DNA of 64,000 nucleotides from Granulosicoccus sp. (GCA_023301795.1 JALZVU010000008.1:100200-164199), one strand, 5' to 3'; numbered from the stretch's first letter, positions 8,766 to 17,724 are shown. Numbers and translations: made by a program. The notes: generated by a model not told the origin, from the letters alone.

Positions 8766-9551
8766 GTGAAAACACAAAACGGACAAGTGCATCAGGCGCG
8801 TAGTCGGTCCTGGCCATGGATGTTGGGATCGGTGCTCGCATTCATGGTGTTGTGGAGTGGCGTGTCTCATACGCTTAATGACAACTCATTGCCCACGCCA
8901 TGGGCTGTCTGGCAATCGTTTGTCACTGAGTTGCAATCAGGTGAGTTGTTTTATCACCTTGGAGCCACGTTGCTTAGAGTGCTGGCAGCATTTACAGTGG
9001 CGATGGTCATTGGTAGCGCCATTGGTATCTGGTTGGGTATGTCTGAAAAAGCGGACCGTATCGTGGATCCGTGGATCATATTGCTGCTCAATATCCCTGC
9101 TCTGGTTATTATTGTGCTGAGCTATATCTGGTTCGGCCTGAATGAGGCGGCAGCCATTGGTGCGGTGGCATTGAACAAGATTCCCAATGTGACGGTGACC
9201 TTGCGTGAAGGAGCCCGCTCGCTGTCGCCTGAGTTTTCGGAGATGGCCGCGGTGTATCGCTTTGGGCTTCTCAAGCGTTTGTTGCATGTCATTTTGCCGC
9301 AGCTGCAGCCGTTTTTTGCAGCGGCCACCCGGAGCGGTGTGGCACTTATCTGGAAAATCGTGCTAATTGTGGAATTATTAGGTCGATCTAACGGCGTGGG
9401 ATTTCAGATACACCTGTATTTTCAGTTGTTCGATGTCGCTACCATCCTGGCTTATACACTGGCTTTTGTAGTGGTCATGCTGGTGGTGGAATACGCCATT
9501 TTGCAACCGCTGGACAGGCACTCTAACCGCTGGCGAGGTGCTCGTGTCTGA
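8766..9551 (+). CDS. NitT/TauT-type ABC transporter permease
   Basis: The 261-residue inner-membrane permease has about six helices and the EAA loop region (EFSEMAAVYRFGLLKRLLHVILPQLQPFF). It pairs with the binding protein upstream and the ATPase downstream. The start is a GTG at 8766, which leaves a short cytoplasmic N-terminus before the first helix; an ATG at 8820 falls inside that helix and is less likely. The stop overlaps the ATPase start (GTGTCTGA), so the two are translationally coupled. Confidence 0.85.
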   Translation: MKTQNGQVHQARSRSWPWMLGSVLAFMVLWSGVSHTLNDNSLPTPWAVWQSFVTELQSGELFYHLGATLLRVLAAFTVAMVIGSAIGIWLGMSEKADRIVDPWIILLLNIPALVIIVLSYIWFGLNEAAAIGAVALNKIPNVTVTLREGARSLSPEFSEMAAVYRFGLLKRLLHVILPQLQPFFAAATRSGVALIWKIVLIVELLGRSNGVGFQIHLYFQLFDVATILAYTLAFVVVMLVVEYAILQPLDRHSNRWRGARV

Positions 9552-10299
9552 TATCGCAGACTCGCAATTACCGGAAACCGTGCTTGATATTCAGGTGGCT
9601 GGACGTTCGTTTGACCTGGCCGGCGGAGGCGCTCTGCATGCGGTGGGTAAGTTGGCGTTTTCACTCACCGCGCGCTCGTTCACCTGCATCGTAGGTCCGT
9701 CGGGGTGTGGCAAGACCACCACACTACGGATGATACTGGGACTAGACACTGGCTTTGAAGGCACCATTCGTCAGCCCGATAGCAGCAGCGTGGCGGCGGT
9801 TTTTCAGGAGCCTCGATTATTGCCGTGGCGTACGGTAGAGCAGAATGTTCGCCTGGTTTTGCCTAAAAACCAGCGTGATCAATCACTGGATGCACTGTTT
9901 GACGTGCTGGAGCTGGATGAGGTGCGACACTTCTATCCAAGCCAGTTGTCGTTAGGGCTTGCACGCCGTGCCGCGTTGGCCCGTGCGTTTGTGCTCGAAC
10001 CTCAATTGCTGATACTGGACGAGCCTTTTGTCTCTCTTGACGATGTCACAGCTCACAGACTTAGGCAACTATTACTCAGTTTGTGGCACAGACAGCCAAC
10101 GACCGCGTTGATGGTCACACACAATATCCGTGAGGCTACATTGCTTGCAGACAGGATCCTGGTGTTTGGCAAACGTCCCACCTGCGTGTTGGGGGAGTTG
10201 GTTATTGATACATCACGTGAACAACGTGATGATGCGTTTGTTGAGCACGTGGTGGGGCAGGTGAGCGATATCGGAAAGTTGAACAACCCGCTACGCTGA
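9544..10299 (+). CDS. NitT/TauT-type ABC transporter ATP-binding protein
   Basis: This ABC ATPase of about 251 residues has Walker A GPSGCGKTT, Q-loop FQEPRLLPW, Walker B LLILDEPF and switch His in MVTHNIREA. The signature motif reads LSLGL in place of the usual LSGGQ, so a residue that contacts ATP is changed while the other motifs are intact. A GAGG site 5 bases upstream favours the GTG at 9544 over the GTG at 9538. It ends convergently with the ABC-2 permease on the other strand, overlapping it by 9 bases. Confidence 0.85.
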   Translation: MSDIADSQLPETVLDIQVAGRSFDLAGGGALHAVGKLAFSLTARSFTCIVGPSGCGKTTTLRMILGLDTGFEGTIRQPDSSSVAAVFQEPRLLPWRTVEQNVRLVLPKNQRDQSLDALFDVLELDEVRHFYPSQLSLGLARRAALARAFVLEPQLLILDEPFVSLDDVTAHRLRQLLLSLWHRQPTTALMVTHNIREATLLADRILVFGKRPTCVLGELVIDTSREQRDDAFVEHVVGQVSDIGKLNNPLR

Positions 10300-11100
10300 T
10301 GCAGTTTTGCTGGCACGAAACCGTCGGGCTGGATCATAAGACCAGCAAGCTGCACTGAAAAACACCAGAGTGCAAACCATCAATACGCTCATGGATACAC
10401 CGTTAAATTGTCCGTAGAACGCAAAGCGGATAGCTTCGATAGCGTGTGTGAAGGGGTTCAGCTCACAAATTTGTGCGAGTAGATCACTGGACTCTCGCAT
10501 CTTCCATATCGGGTACAACGCCGACGACATAAAAAACAGAGGGAAGATAATAAAATTCATGACACCAGCGAAATTCTCTAATTGTTTTACCATTGAGGAT
10601 ATAAGCAGGCCAAGCGAACCCAGCATGATGCCACTGAGTATCATGACCGGTAATGCAAGGATGACACCTTGATAGGCAAAGTCGATGCCCGCCAGGCGTG
10701 ATGCAATAAGAAAGGTGGCTATCTGCATGATTGACACCAGTACGCCTGCCAGCAGTTTGCAAAGCAGTAGGTACCAACGTGGCAGCGGTGCAGTCAGTAA
10801 GACGCGCATGCTGCCCATTTCCTGATCGTAGACCATCGACAATGATGATTGCATGCCGTTGAACAGCTGGATCATGCCGATGAGTCCCGGAATGATGTAG
10901 ACCTCATAGCTTATATAGGTCTGGTAGGGCGGGATTATGGACAGACCCAGCGCTGCTCGAAAGCCTGCAGCAAATACCACTAGCCATAACAACGGTCGCA
11001 CAAGAGCTGCCAGGAAACGCTCGCGCTGATGTACGAAACGCAACAACTCGCGCACTGTTATGCCTGTTAAGGCATGGAGGTATCGTCGCTGAGCGTTCAT
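10291..11100 (-). CDS. ABC-2 type permease, PQQ-alcohol dehydrogenase system (PedC-like)
   Basis: This 269-residue membrane protein of the ABC-2 family has six predicted helices and a conserved loop YDQEMGSMRVLLTAPLPRW. It is similar in size and motifs to permeases encoded beside PQQ alcohol dehydrogenases. In Pseudomonas and Methylobacterium such transporters (PedC, LutF) have been tied to growth at low lanthanide levels. The gene follows its ATPase by 6 bases. I see no dedicated periplasmic binding protein of this system in the window. Confidence 0.8.
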   Translation of the reverse strand: MNAQRRYLHALTGITVRELLRFVHQRERFLAALVRPLLWLVVFAAGFRAALGLSIIPPYQTYISYEVYIIPGLIGMIQLFNGMQSSLSMVYDQEMGSMRVLLTAPLPRWYLLLCKLLAGVLVSIMQIATFLIASRLAGIDFAYQGVILALPVMILSGIMLGSLGLLISSMVKQLENFAGVMNFIIFPLFFMSSALYPIWKMRESSDLLAQICELNPFTHAIEAIRFAFYGQFNGVSMSVLMVCTLVFFSAACWSYDPARRFRASKTASA

Positions 11101-11106
11101 ATATTA

Positions 11107-11880
11107 TTAACCAACAGTTTGCGCTTTGTGTCCATCGCTGACGTATTGCATCAGTGCGGGAAGATCGCTGAGCTGATTGTCTTCCAGCAAATTCTTGGCA
11201 ATACCATCATGGTGCAGTTTGCCAGCGTGCAATAACGCTACCCGATCAGTATCGCGAATTTCATCGATCAGGTGAGTAGCCCACAGTACAGCGCAACCTT
11301 GGCTTGAGGGTAGTTCACGCACATAATCAACGAGTTCAGCCCGTGTCGGAATATCAAGCCCTACGGTGGGCTCGTCGAGAAGCAGAATGCTTGGCTCGTG
11401 CAAGGTTGACCGTATAATCTCGACACGACGCCTGTGGCCGCCATTGAGAGTTCGTACTTTGTCGTTGGCGCGTGTGTGCAAGTCCATGCGTTTAAGTGCA
11501 TCTGCTATCCGGCTTCGGGCAGTGGCTTTGGGTAATCCATGCAGTGCGCAGAAATACAGCAAATTTTGTTGAACGCTTAAATCCAGATCCAGCGTTTGAG
11601 CCTGGAAAACGATCCCTAATGGCGCTAATGCGTCAGAGCGCTTCAACAAAGACTGCCCATTAATCGAGATGCTGCCGCGTGCGGGTGCAAACAGGCCGCA
11701 GATAAGTGAAAATAGTGTGGTTTTGCCGGCACCGTTAGGTCCCAGAAGTATAGTGAGCTCCCCGTGAGCCAATGTGAGACTGACGTCATTGAGCGCCTGC
11801 TTGCTGCTGTAATCAAACCCCAATGCTCTGATGTCCAGCGCGGGTGTTGATGCTGTGTCAGTGGGCGGGTGTATGGTCAT
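11107..11880 (-). CDS. ABC transporter ATPase, PQQ-alcohol dehydrogenase system (PedA1/LutE-like)
   Basis: This ABC ATPase of about 257 residues has Walker A GPNGAGKTT, Walker B ILLLDEPTVGLD and the variant signature LNGGHRRRVEI, which is characteristic of the PQQ-linked subfamily. It should energise the ABC-2 permease encoded 6 bases downstream. The frame runs up to 11970, but the ATG at 11880 gives a normal N-terminus. It is divergent from the cytochrome c gene at 12052, so the roughly 170-base gap should hold two promoters. Lanthanide transport is inferred from the subfamily and from the neighbouring XoxF. Confidence 0.85.
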   Translation of the reverse strand: MTIHPPTDTASTPALDIRALGFDYSSKQALNDVSLTLAHGELTILLGPNGAGKTTLFSLICGLFAPARGSISINGQSLLKRSDALAPLGIVFQAQTLDLDLSVQQNLLYFCALHGLPKATARSRIADALKRMDLHTRANDKVRTLNGGHRRRVEIIRSTLHEPSILLLDEPTVGLDIPTRAELVDYVRELPSSQGCAVLWATHLIDEIRDTDRVALLHAGKLHHDGIAKNLLEDNQLSDLPALMQYVSDGHKAQTVG

Positions 11881-12051
11881 TGACAGTGTCGTTGGCTTGC
11901 GATGAGAGACAGGAAGTGGCAGACTCAATTTGAGGCGACTGTTGCCGCCGAAGCATAAGAGTGTGTGCACAGAACCAAAAGTACCATTTTAATGTACCCG
12001 AAAGTGCCCTATGTTCGAGGGTCTGAATCACCATTGACACTATACTAAAGT

Positions 12052-12498
12052 ATGAATAAACGACTAATTGCTGGCTCTGCCTGCGCGTTGCTTCTTGCGC
12101 AGTTTGCCACAGTAAAGATTGGATTCACGCATGGTGATGTGACCCCTCAGGCAGTCGACACGGAAGGTCTGGAAGCTGTTGGCGAGGAGATCGCTTTAGA
12201 AAACCCTTACCGCCTAGCAGGTGGAGAGCAATATGAGCTTGCCAAAGAGGTTGGCTCCTCTGGATATAATTCCAACTGCGCGCGATGTCATGGATTACAA
12301 GTCATCTCTGGCGGTATAGCACCTGATCTACGCATGCTGGAAGATGGTGAATTCGGCGATGAGTGGTTCATGGAGCGAGTGCTCAAGGGCTACAGCCAGA
12401 ATGGTGCGTACAAAATGCCTGCATTCAATGAGATTCTCAGCCAGGAAGCGATGTGGGCTATTCGTTCGTACACCGAATCCCAGCCCAAGCCCGAGTAA
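12052..12498 (+). CDS. pedF: Cytochrome c-550, PedF-like, electron acceptor of the quinoprotein
   Basis: This is a 148-residue exported monohaem cytochrome c. It has a signal sequence (about 1-26), haem site CARCH at residues 76-80 and a likely axial methionine at 122 (YKMPAF). Size and layout fit the c-550 cytochromes encoded beside PQQ alcohol dehydrogenases (PedF/ExaB, and functionally XoxG). It would take electrons from reduced PQQ in XoxF and pass them to a terminal oxidase. It opens the rightward gene series that ends with xoxF. Confidence 0.85.
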   Translation: MNKRLIAGSACALLLAQFATVKIGFTHGDVTPQAVDTEGLEAVGEEIALENPYRLAGGEQYELAKEVGSSGYNSNCARCHGLQVISGGIAPDLRMLEDGEFGDEWFMERVLKGYSQNGAYKMPAFNEILSQEAMWAIRSYTESQPKPE

Positions 12499-12581
12499 AG
12501 CCTCGACTCTTCAGCTCGCTTTGACAGCGGTTTGAACGGTTAACCGGTGTTCCGGTCAGAAGCTGGAGCACCCGAAAAAAC

Positions 12582-13481
12582 ATGATGGGTTCGATTAAAT
12601 TGAGGCATGTAGCGGCTGTGGCTATAGCAAAAACGTTAACCAAGGCAGGATGGGCGATGGGTGTCGTTGCCCTGTTAGCCAGTTCGCTAGCTAGTGCGCG
12701 CCCGTATGATGAGGTTGTGAGTAGTGGAAAAATCACTGTATTCGCCTACAGTGACTACGCCCCTTACTCTTGGATCGATGAGTCCGGCACGCCAACAGGC
12801 ATAGATGTCGATATCGCCAGACATTTCGGCACGGCATTGGGTGTTGATGTCGAGTTCCTCATTCGCGGTGCGGACGAAAATCTGGACGATGATCTTCGTG
12901 TGAATGTGTGGAAAGGCGATCTCATACACAGAAAGCTTGCTGACGTGATGATGCACGTGCCCTTCGATAGGGAAGTTGACACACGCAATGAGTTCGCGGT
13001 GCTCACATCGCCCTACTTTCAGGAAAAAATGGCCTTGGTGGTAAATGAACAAGAGCACTCAAGTGTTGAGACTTTCGGGCGTTTTGTCACAAATCCGATA
13101 GCAGTTGAGGTGGATACTGCAGGGGACTTTTTTTTGTCGAATGCGTTTCGAGGTCAGCTGCAACAGAGCATTCAACGGGGGCGCACGTTTGCCGACACCC
13201 AAGAGTTGTTTATCAGCGGTGAGGTTGGTGCTCTGCTCGCATCCAGAGCTCAAGCGGAGTGGGTGGCGTTTTCGGCGAGCGATATCGAGTCATACATTAC
13301 TCAGCCTCCCATGCCGGGTATCGTTCGGACGGGTTGGCCCATTGGTATCGCCATCAAGCACGACAGCCGAGATTTGGGGTACGCACTGGGCGATGTGTTG
13401 ACTGAGCTAACCGCGTCTGGTGAGATTCAGCGCATAGCGCAAAAATACGGTGTTAAATGGATGCCGCCTGAATTGGAATAG
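12582..13481 (+). CDS. xoxJ: XoxJ/MxaJ-type periplasmic binding protein
   Basis: The 299-residue protein has a signal peptide ending ASARPYDEV and a solute-binding fold of the family-3 type (ITVFAYSDYAPYSWIDESG, GIDVDIARHFG). The motif ADVMMHVPFDREVDTRNEF is typical of quinoprotein-dehydrogenase-associated binding proteins. XoxJ/MxaJ proteins are thought to help activate the apo-dehydrogenase or load its cofactor or metal rather than to feed a transporter. It sits 83 bases after the cytochrome gene, in the order seen in many xox clusters. Confidence 0.85.
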   Translation: MMGSIKLRHVAAVAIAKTLTKAGWAMGVVALLASSLASARPYDEVVSSGKITVFAYSDYAPYSWIDESGTPTGIDVDIARHFGTALGVDVEFLIRGADENLDDDLRVNVWKGDLIHRKLADVMMHVPFDREVDTRNEFAVLTSPYFQEKMALVVNEQEHSSVETFGRFVTNPIAVEVDTAGDFFLSNAFRGQLQQSIQRGRTFADTQELFISGEVGALLASRAQAEWVAFSASDIESYITQPPMPGIVRTGWPIGIAIKHDSRDLGYALGDVLTELTASGEIQRIAQKYGVKWMPPELE

Positions 13482-13613
13482 GCTGCGAGTTATGTTCTCG
13501 CGTGCATCTTCGATGCAACCGCAATGACAGCAGCGACGTTTAGATTTTCAAGATTTAACAGTGTGGAAGTGCCATTGTTCTTTCACGTGCTAGATGACAA
13601 CTGAGGATATTCA

Positions 13614-14492
13614 GTGATGAGTTCAGGCAACATGAGTATGACACCCCGAATAGTATGGGCAACGCTAGGCATAAGAGTGTGCACACTGTCTGTAACTGCC
13701 CTCAAACGCGCTACGGCTCTTGCTGTACTTATGCTGTCTATATCTGTCAGCGGTACCTCACTCGCACGCGAATTGCCTGCAGACCCGCTGGATTCTGTCA
13801 TGTGGGAATCCATGGCCAACCGGTTTATGCCGGAAGGCGACATCGTCTTTGACGATCGGGTGAAGGTGATGGCGCCGCTGTTCGCTGAGAACCAATTCCA
13901 TGTTCCGATCACCATAGATGCCACTGAGCTGGACGATGTCGAAGAAATTGTTGTGGTGGCAGACCTCAACCCGATTCCGCTCGTGTTGAATATGCGCCCT
14001 AAAGCGGCACTTTCGTACATTGGGTTGAGATTGAAGTTGCAGCAGACTTCACCTATTCATGTTGGTGTTCGCACGGCTGACGGGACCTGGCGTGTGGGAT
14101 ACGCCGTTGTCGATGCAGCTGGTGGTGGCTGTACAGCGCCTGCGGCAGCTCATGGCAACAGCAACTGGATGAAAACGCTCGGAGAAACTCGTGCTCTGGC
14201 GTCGCGCGCAGATGCGGGCACCGCCCGAATGACCCTGCGCATGCGTCACCCGATGGATACCGGGTTGGCGGCAGGCATTCCTGCTTTCTACATGAACGAG
14301 CTTGAGGTGAAAAACAACGCCGGAGAGGTTGTGGCCCAGTTGGATTTATTCGAGCCTGTGAGTGAAAACCCCACGTTTACGCTGCGTCCAAAAATTGGTG
14401 AAGAGGCTGAAACGCTTCACGTGTCCACCCGCGATACGGAAGGCAACGTTTTTGATTTCCCTCTCAGTGTCCCGGCGTTTGCCGATTTATAA
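13614..14492 (+). CDS. Quinoprotein dehydrogenase-associated fused SoxYZ-like carrier
   Basis: This 292-residue exported protein has a SoxY-like part followed by a SoxZ-like part. In thiosulfate oxidation the SoxY cysteine in GGCGG carries the sulfur substrate. Here the corresponding loop reads AAGGGCTAP, with Cys173 internal because the SoxZ-like domain (RMTLRMRHPMDTG) follows. Fused SoxYZ proteins of this kind occur beside PQQ dehydrogenases with no other sox genes. Their cargo is unknown and may be a thiol-bound oxidation product. A metallohydrolase gene follows directly, as expected for this 'quinoprotein relay' pair. Confidence 0.8.
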   Translation: MMSSGNMSMTPRIVWATLGIRVCTLSVTALKRATALAVLMLSISVSGTSLARELPADPLDSVMWESMANRFMPEGDIVFDDRVKVMAPLFAENQFHVPITIDATELDDVEEIVVVADLNPIPLVLNMRPKAALSYIGLRLKLQQTSPIHVGVRTADGTWRVGYAVVDAAGGGCTAPAAAHGNSNWMKTLGETRALASRADAGTARMTLRMRHPMDTGLAAGIPAFYMNELEVKNNAGEVVAQLDLFEPVSENPTFTLRPKIGEEAETLHVSTRDTEGNVFDFPLSVPAFADL

Positions 14493-14567
14493 ACGCTAAA
14501 TCCGTGTGCGCAGTCCGCCGATTGCGCACGCACTAATTTTCCCTGTAAACGCTTCTGAGGTGTCGGA

Positions 14568-15560
14568 ATGATCGTGACAAGACATAGTGCGGTCCCCGTT
14601 TCACGTTCCAGGCGTCGAGCTTTGCAATGGTTTGCAGCAGGATGTGGTTGTGCTGTTTGCGGCTCCTTGCACGCAACGTTGCTGGATTTTGATCTGTCTG
14701 CTGTAGAAATTGCGTCAAAGACCTGGGCGGTACTGGGGCGTAGTGAATACTTTGACATGGACAACGGCGGCAATATCGTCAACGTGGCTTTTGTGGAGGT
14801 GCCTGACGGTGTGGTGGTTATCGACAGTGGCCCTTCAAAGCGCTTTGGCGATGCACTTCGACTACTGATCGAGAAGACGGTACCCAACAAGCCGATACTG
14901 CGCGTATACAACACGCATCATCATCCTGATCACTTTCTAGGCAATCAGTCTTTCGACGCAAGCCTCATTGCAGCGCCGCAGAAGGTGATTGACAATATTT
15001 CGATGGAAGGCAACGATTTCGCGGACAACATGTATCGTTTGTTAGGTGATTGGATGCGCGGTACTCTGCCCGTGGCGCCGACTCTGGCGCTGGACGCTGA
15101 CTCGGAAGATGTCGGGGGGAGAACATTTTCCCTGTTCTATTTGTCTGGACACACCAGCAGTGACCTGGTCATTCGTGACGATGAAACGGGCGTGGTGTTT
15201 TCGGGTGATCTGGCGTTTTTGTTCAGAGCGCCCACCACGCCACATGCTGACATTGCTGTCTGGCGAACCACCTTGCAAACCCTGGATGGTATTGACAAGT
15301 CACTGTTGCTACCAGGTCATGGGCCTAGCGATCCAAACGGTGAGGCTATTGCCCAGACGGCTGATTACATTGACTGGCTGCATGGTCAGTTAAGTGAGGC
15401 GGTATCCGCCGGACTGACGATGAACGAGGCCATGCAGTTGGCAATACCTGCAAGGTTTGAAGGGCTAGGGGTGGTCAGAACCGAGTATGAAAGATCGGTT
15501 GTGCACCTTTATCCAGCACTGGAAGATTCGCTTTTTCCGCTTATCCAGATTGAGCGTTAG
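14568..15560 (+). CDS. Quinoprotein relay system zinc metallohydrolase (SoxH-like)
   Basis: The 330-residue protein has the metallo-beta-lactamase fold with motif HHHPDH at residues 117-122, a third His in LSGHTSSDL, Asp in VFSGDLAF and His in LLPGHGP, so the dinuclear metal site looks intact. The N-terminus has a twin-arginine-like stretch (SRRRAL) before a Cys-rich hydrophobic segment, suggesting Tat export. By analogy with SoxH-type hydrolases it may release the product carried by the SoxYZ-like protein, but no substrate has been read from sequence. Confidence 0.82.
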   Translation: MIVTRHSAVPVSRSRRRALQWFAAGCGCAVCGSLHATLLDFDLSAVEIASKTWAVLGRSEYFDMDNGGNIVNVAFVEVPDGVVVIDSGPSKRFGDALRLLIEKTVPNKPILRVYNTHHHPDHFLGNQSFDASLIAAPQKVIDNISMEGNDFADNMYRLLGDWMRGTLPVAPTLALDADSEDVGGRTFSLFYLSGHTSSDLVIRDDETGVVFSGDLAFLFRAPTTPHADIAVWRTTLQTLDGIDKSLLLPGHGPSDPNGEAIAQTADYIDWLHGQLSEAVSAGLTMNEAMQLAIPARFEGLGVVRTEYERSVVHLYPALEDSLFPLIQIER

Positions 15561-15658
15561 TACCGCAGGTGCTCACAACGCGTATAAAAATCAGTATTCG
15601 CGAAGTGAATGTTCGTAAATTTCGATGTATTGATATTGCCATTTATCTACGGGACCAT

Positions 15659-15682
15659 TTGGCACTTTCAGTAAAGTGTCAA
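15659..15682. promoter_or_regulatory. Inverted repeat upstream of xoxF, possible operator
   Basis: TTGGCACTTT-CAGT-AAAGTGTCAA forms a 10-base inverted repeat with one G.T wobble. It lies 112 bases upstream of the xoxF start in a 234-base intergenic region. A further TGGCAC half-site occurs at 15698-15703. Similar AAAGTGCC and GAAGTGCC sequences lie upstream of the pedF-like and SoxYZ-like genes. It could be a regulator site or a transcript hairpin. Confidence 0.35.
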
Positions 15683-15794
15683 CTTCTTTAGACTAAATGG
15701 CACAGTTGGTATGAATCAACGGAAATGTCCAAGTGCGCTTTGTCCTAAGGGTCGATGCGTGCTTGAATGAAATTGCCCTATAGAGGAATGTTGA

Positions 15795-17579
15795 ATGAAG
15801 CGTAAACAGACGTTGTTGGCATTTGCCAGCACTCTCGCTGTCGGTGTTGCCGGATTTGCCGGTTCCGCCAGTGCACTGGATGTCACGATTGAAGACATCA
15901 TGAATGACCAAGCCACTGTTGATGATGTGGTATCCAACGGTTTGGGCCCACGCGGCCATCGCTATAGTCCTCTTGATATTCTGAACAAGGACAACATCAA
16001 GAACCTCTACCCCGTATGGTCTTTCTCATTCGGCGGCGAGAAGCAGCGGGGCCAGGAATCACAGCCACTAATTAAAGATGGCGTTATGTATGTCACAGGT
16101 TCTTACAGCCGAATGTGGGCTATCGACGTAGCTTCTGGTGAAGAACTCTGGCAGTACGATGCACGTTTGCCCGAGGGCATCTTGCCTTGTTGTGATGTTG
16201 TCAACCGTGGTGCTGCCATTCTTGGCGACAAGGTATTCTTCGGTACGCTGGATGCCAAGATCGTAGCGCTTGATGCCAAGACTGGCAAAGTTATCTGGCG
16301 TAAAACTATCGGCGACTACGAAGCAGGCTATTCGTATACGGCAGCACCGCTTATCGTACCTACAGAGACTCACGGTCCACTGATTCTTACCGGAAACTCC
16401 GGTGGCGAATTCGGCATTGTTGGCGCAGTTGAAGCGCGTCATCCTGATACCGGCGAGCTGATCTGGAAGCGTCCTACCATCGAAGGCCACATGGGCCAGT
16501 ACAAGGGCGAAGATTCCACCATGACAGGTACTGTTAATGAGTCGTGGGCAGGCGATCAATGGAAGAATGGCGGCGGCGCTGTCTGGTTGGGCGGAACCTA
16601 TGATCCGGGTGAGAAACTTGCCTATTTCGGTACCAGTAATCCGGCACCCTGGAATTCGCATCTGCGTCCCGGTGATAACAAGTGGACCGCATCGCGTATT
16701 GCTATTAACCCTGAAAATGGCGAAGTACAGTGGGCATTTCAAACCACGCCGCACGACGGCTGGGACTACGATGGCGTTAACGAGTTCATCTCTTTCGATA
16801 TGGAGAAGGATGGCGAGACTATCAAGGCCGGTGCTACCGCTGACAGAAACGGTTTTTTCTATGTACTGGACAGAACCAATGGCGAATTTATCTCGGCTGA
16901 CCCGTTTGTCCAGAACATCAACTGGGCATCAGGTATCGACGAAAACGGTCGACCTATAGAAATTCCTGAGAACCGCCCAGGCAATCCTGCAGAGTCTGCT
17001 GATGGTAAAAAAGGTAAGTCAGTCATGGCCATCCCAAGCTTTCTGGGCGGCAAGAACTGGATGCCTATGGCGTACTCTCCAGACACCTCAAACTTCTATA
17101 TCCCTTCTAACGAGTGGGCTATGGATATCTGGAACGAGCCTGTAACTTACAAGAAAGGCGCCGCCTACTTGGGTGCAGGTTTCACCATCAAGCCTATCTT
17201 CGACGACTACATTGGTTCATTGAAGGCGATGGATCCTGCCACGGGCGAAATCAAGTGGGAATACAAGAACAAAGCGCCTCTCTGGGGTGGCGTGATGACA
17301 ACCGGTGGTGGTCTGGTATTTACTGGAACACCCGAAGGTTTTCTCAAGGCATTTGATGACGAGACCGGAGAAGAGCTCTGGAAATTCCAGACCGGTACTG
17401 GCATCGTATCGTCGCCGATTACATGGGAACAGGATGGTGAGCAGTATGTCGCTATCGTTACAGGTTGGGGTGGTGCAGTACCGCTTTGGGGTGGAGAAGT
17501 TGCCAAGGTTGTCAGTTACCTGAATCAGGGTGGATCTGTGTGGGTTTTCAAAGTGCCTGAAGGTCTTGCATCTAAGTAA
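15795..17579 (+). CDS. xoxF: Lanthanide-dependent PQQ methanol dehydrogenase XoxF
   Basis: This 594-residue periplasmic quinoprotein has a signal peptide ending SASA and an eight-bladed propeller fold with tryptophan-docking repeats. It oxidises methanol (or another short alcohol) using PQQ. Key residues seen are the vicinal disulfide Cys132-Cys133 and metal ligands Glu205 (GGEFG), Asn282 (SNPAPWN) and Asp324, plus the extra Asp326 in WDYDGVNE. That second Asp marks XoxF-type enzymes and supports a rare-earth ion; calcium-dependent MxaF has Ala there. An AGAGGA ribosome site lies 7 bases before the ATG. No mxaI small-subunit gene is present. The substrate could be a longer alcohol, but XoxF identity is firm. 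Confidence 0.95.
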   Translation: MKRKQTLLAFASTLAVGVAGFAGSASALDVTIEDIMNDQATVDDVVSNGLGPRGHRYSPLDILNKDNIKNLYPVWSFSFGGEKQRGQESQPLIKDGVMYVTGSYSRMWAIDVASGEELWQYDARLPEGILPCCDVVNRGAAILGDKVFFGTLDAKIVALDAKTGKVIWRKTIGDYEAGYSYTAAPLIVPTETHGPLILTGNSGGEFGIVGAVEARHPDTGELIWKRPTIEGHMGQYKGEDSTMTGTVNESWAGDQWKNGGGAVWLGGTYDPGEKLAYFGTSNPAPWNSHLRPGDNKWTASRIAINPENGEVQWAFQTTPHDGWDYDGVNEFISFDMEKDGETIKAGATADRNGFFYVLDRTNGEFISADPFVQNINWASGIDENGRPIEIPENRPGNPAESADGKKGKSVMAIPSFLGGKNWMPMAYSPDTSNFYIPSNEWAMDIWNEPVTYKKGAAYLGAGFTIKPIFDDYIGSLKAMDPATGEIKWEYKNKAPLWGGVMTTGGGLVFTGTPEGFLKAFDDETGEELWKFQTGTGIVSSPITWEQDGEQYVAIVTGWGGAVPLWGGEVAKVVSYLNQGGSVWVFKVPEGLASK

Positions 17580-17627
17580 TACGCGAGAAGAACAGGGCTG
17601 TACGCCACGTGCAGCTCTATCTGGCCT

Positions 17628-17665
17628 GACTATTCGTCAAACGCACATCGCTTTAACGAATAGTC
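17628..17665. other. Perfect 10-base inverted repeat downstream of xoxF
   Basis: GACTATTCGT (17628-17637) and ACGAATAGTC (17656-17665) are exact reverse complements separated by 18 bases. No T-run follows, so this is not a standard intrinsic terminator. It may stabilise the xoxF mRNA 3' end or be a protein-binding site for the response-regulator gene that follows. Confidence 0.4.
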
Positions 17666-17724
17666 TTGGCTGGACACAATCTGTTAGCGAAAAAGGCGAC
17701 ATATTGAGCGTTTTTTTCGATTCC

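Noticed and set aside
12034..12046. TTGACA followed by TATACT upstream of the pedF-like gene
   Set aside because: The two hexamers are one base apart, so they cannot be the -35 and -10 of one sigma-70 promoter, and TATACT lies only 5 bases from the start codon.
16068..16754. 228-residue open frame on the minus strand inside xoxF
   Set aside because: It is a mirror frame produced by the codon usage of xoxF, with no family motif and no ribosome site.
15795..17579. Assignment as calcium-dependent MxaF
   Set aside because: The extra Asp326 and the absence of mxaI and mxaG genes point to XoxF.
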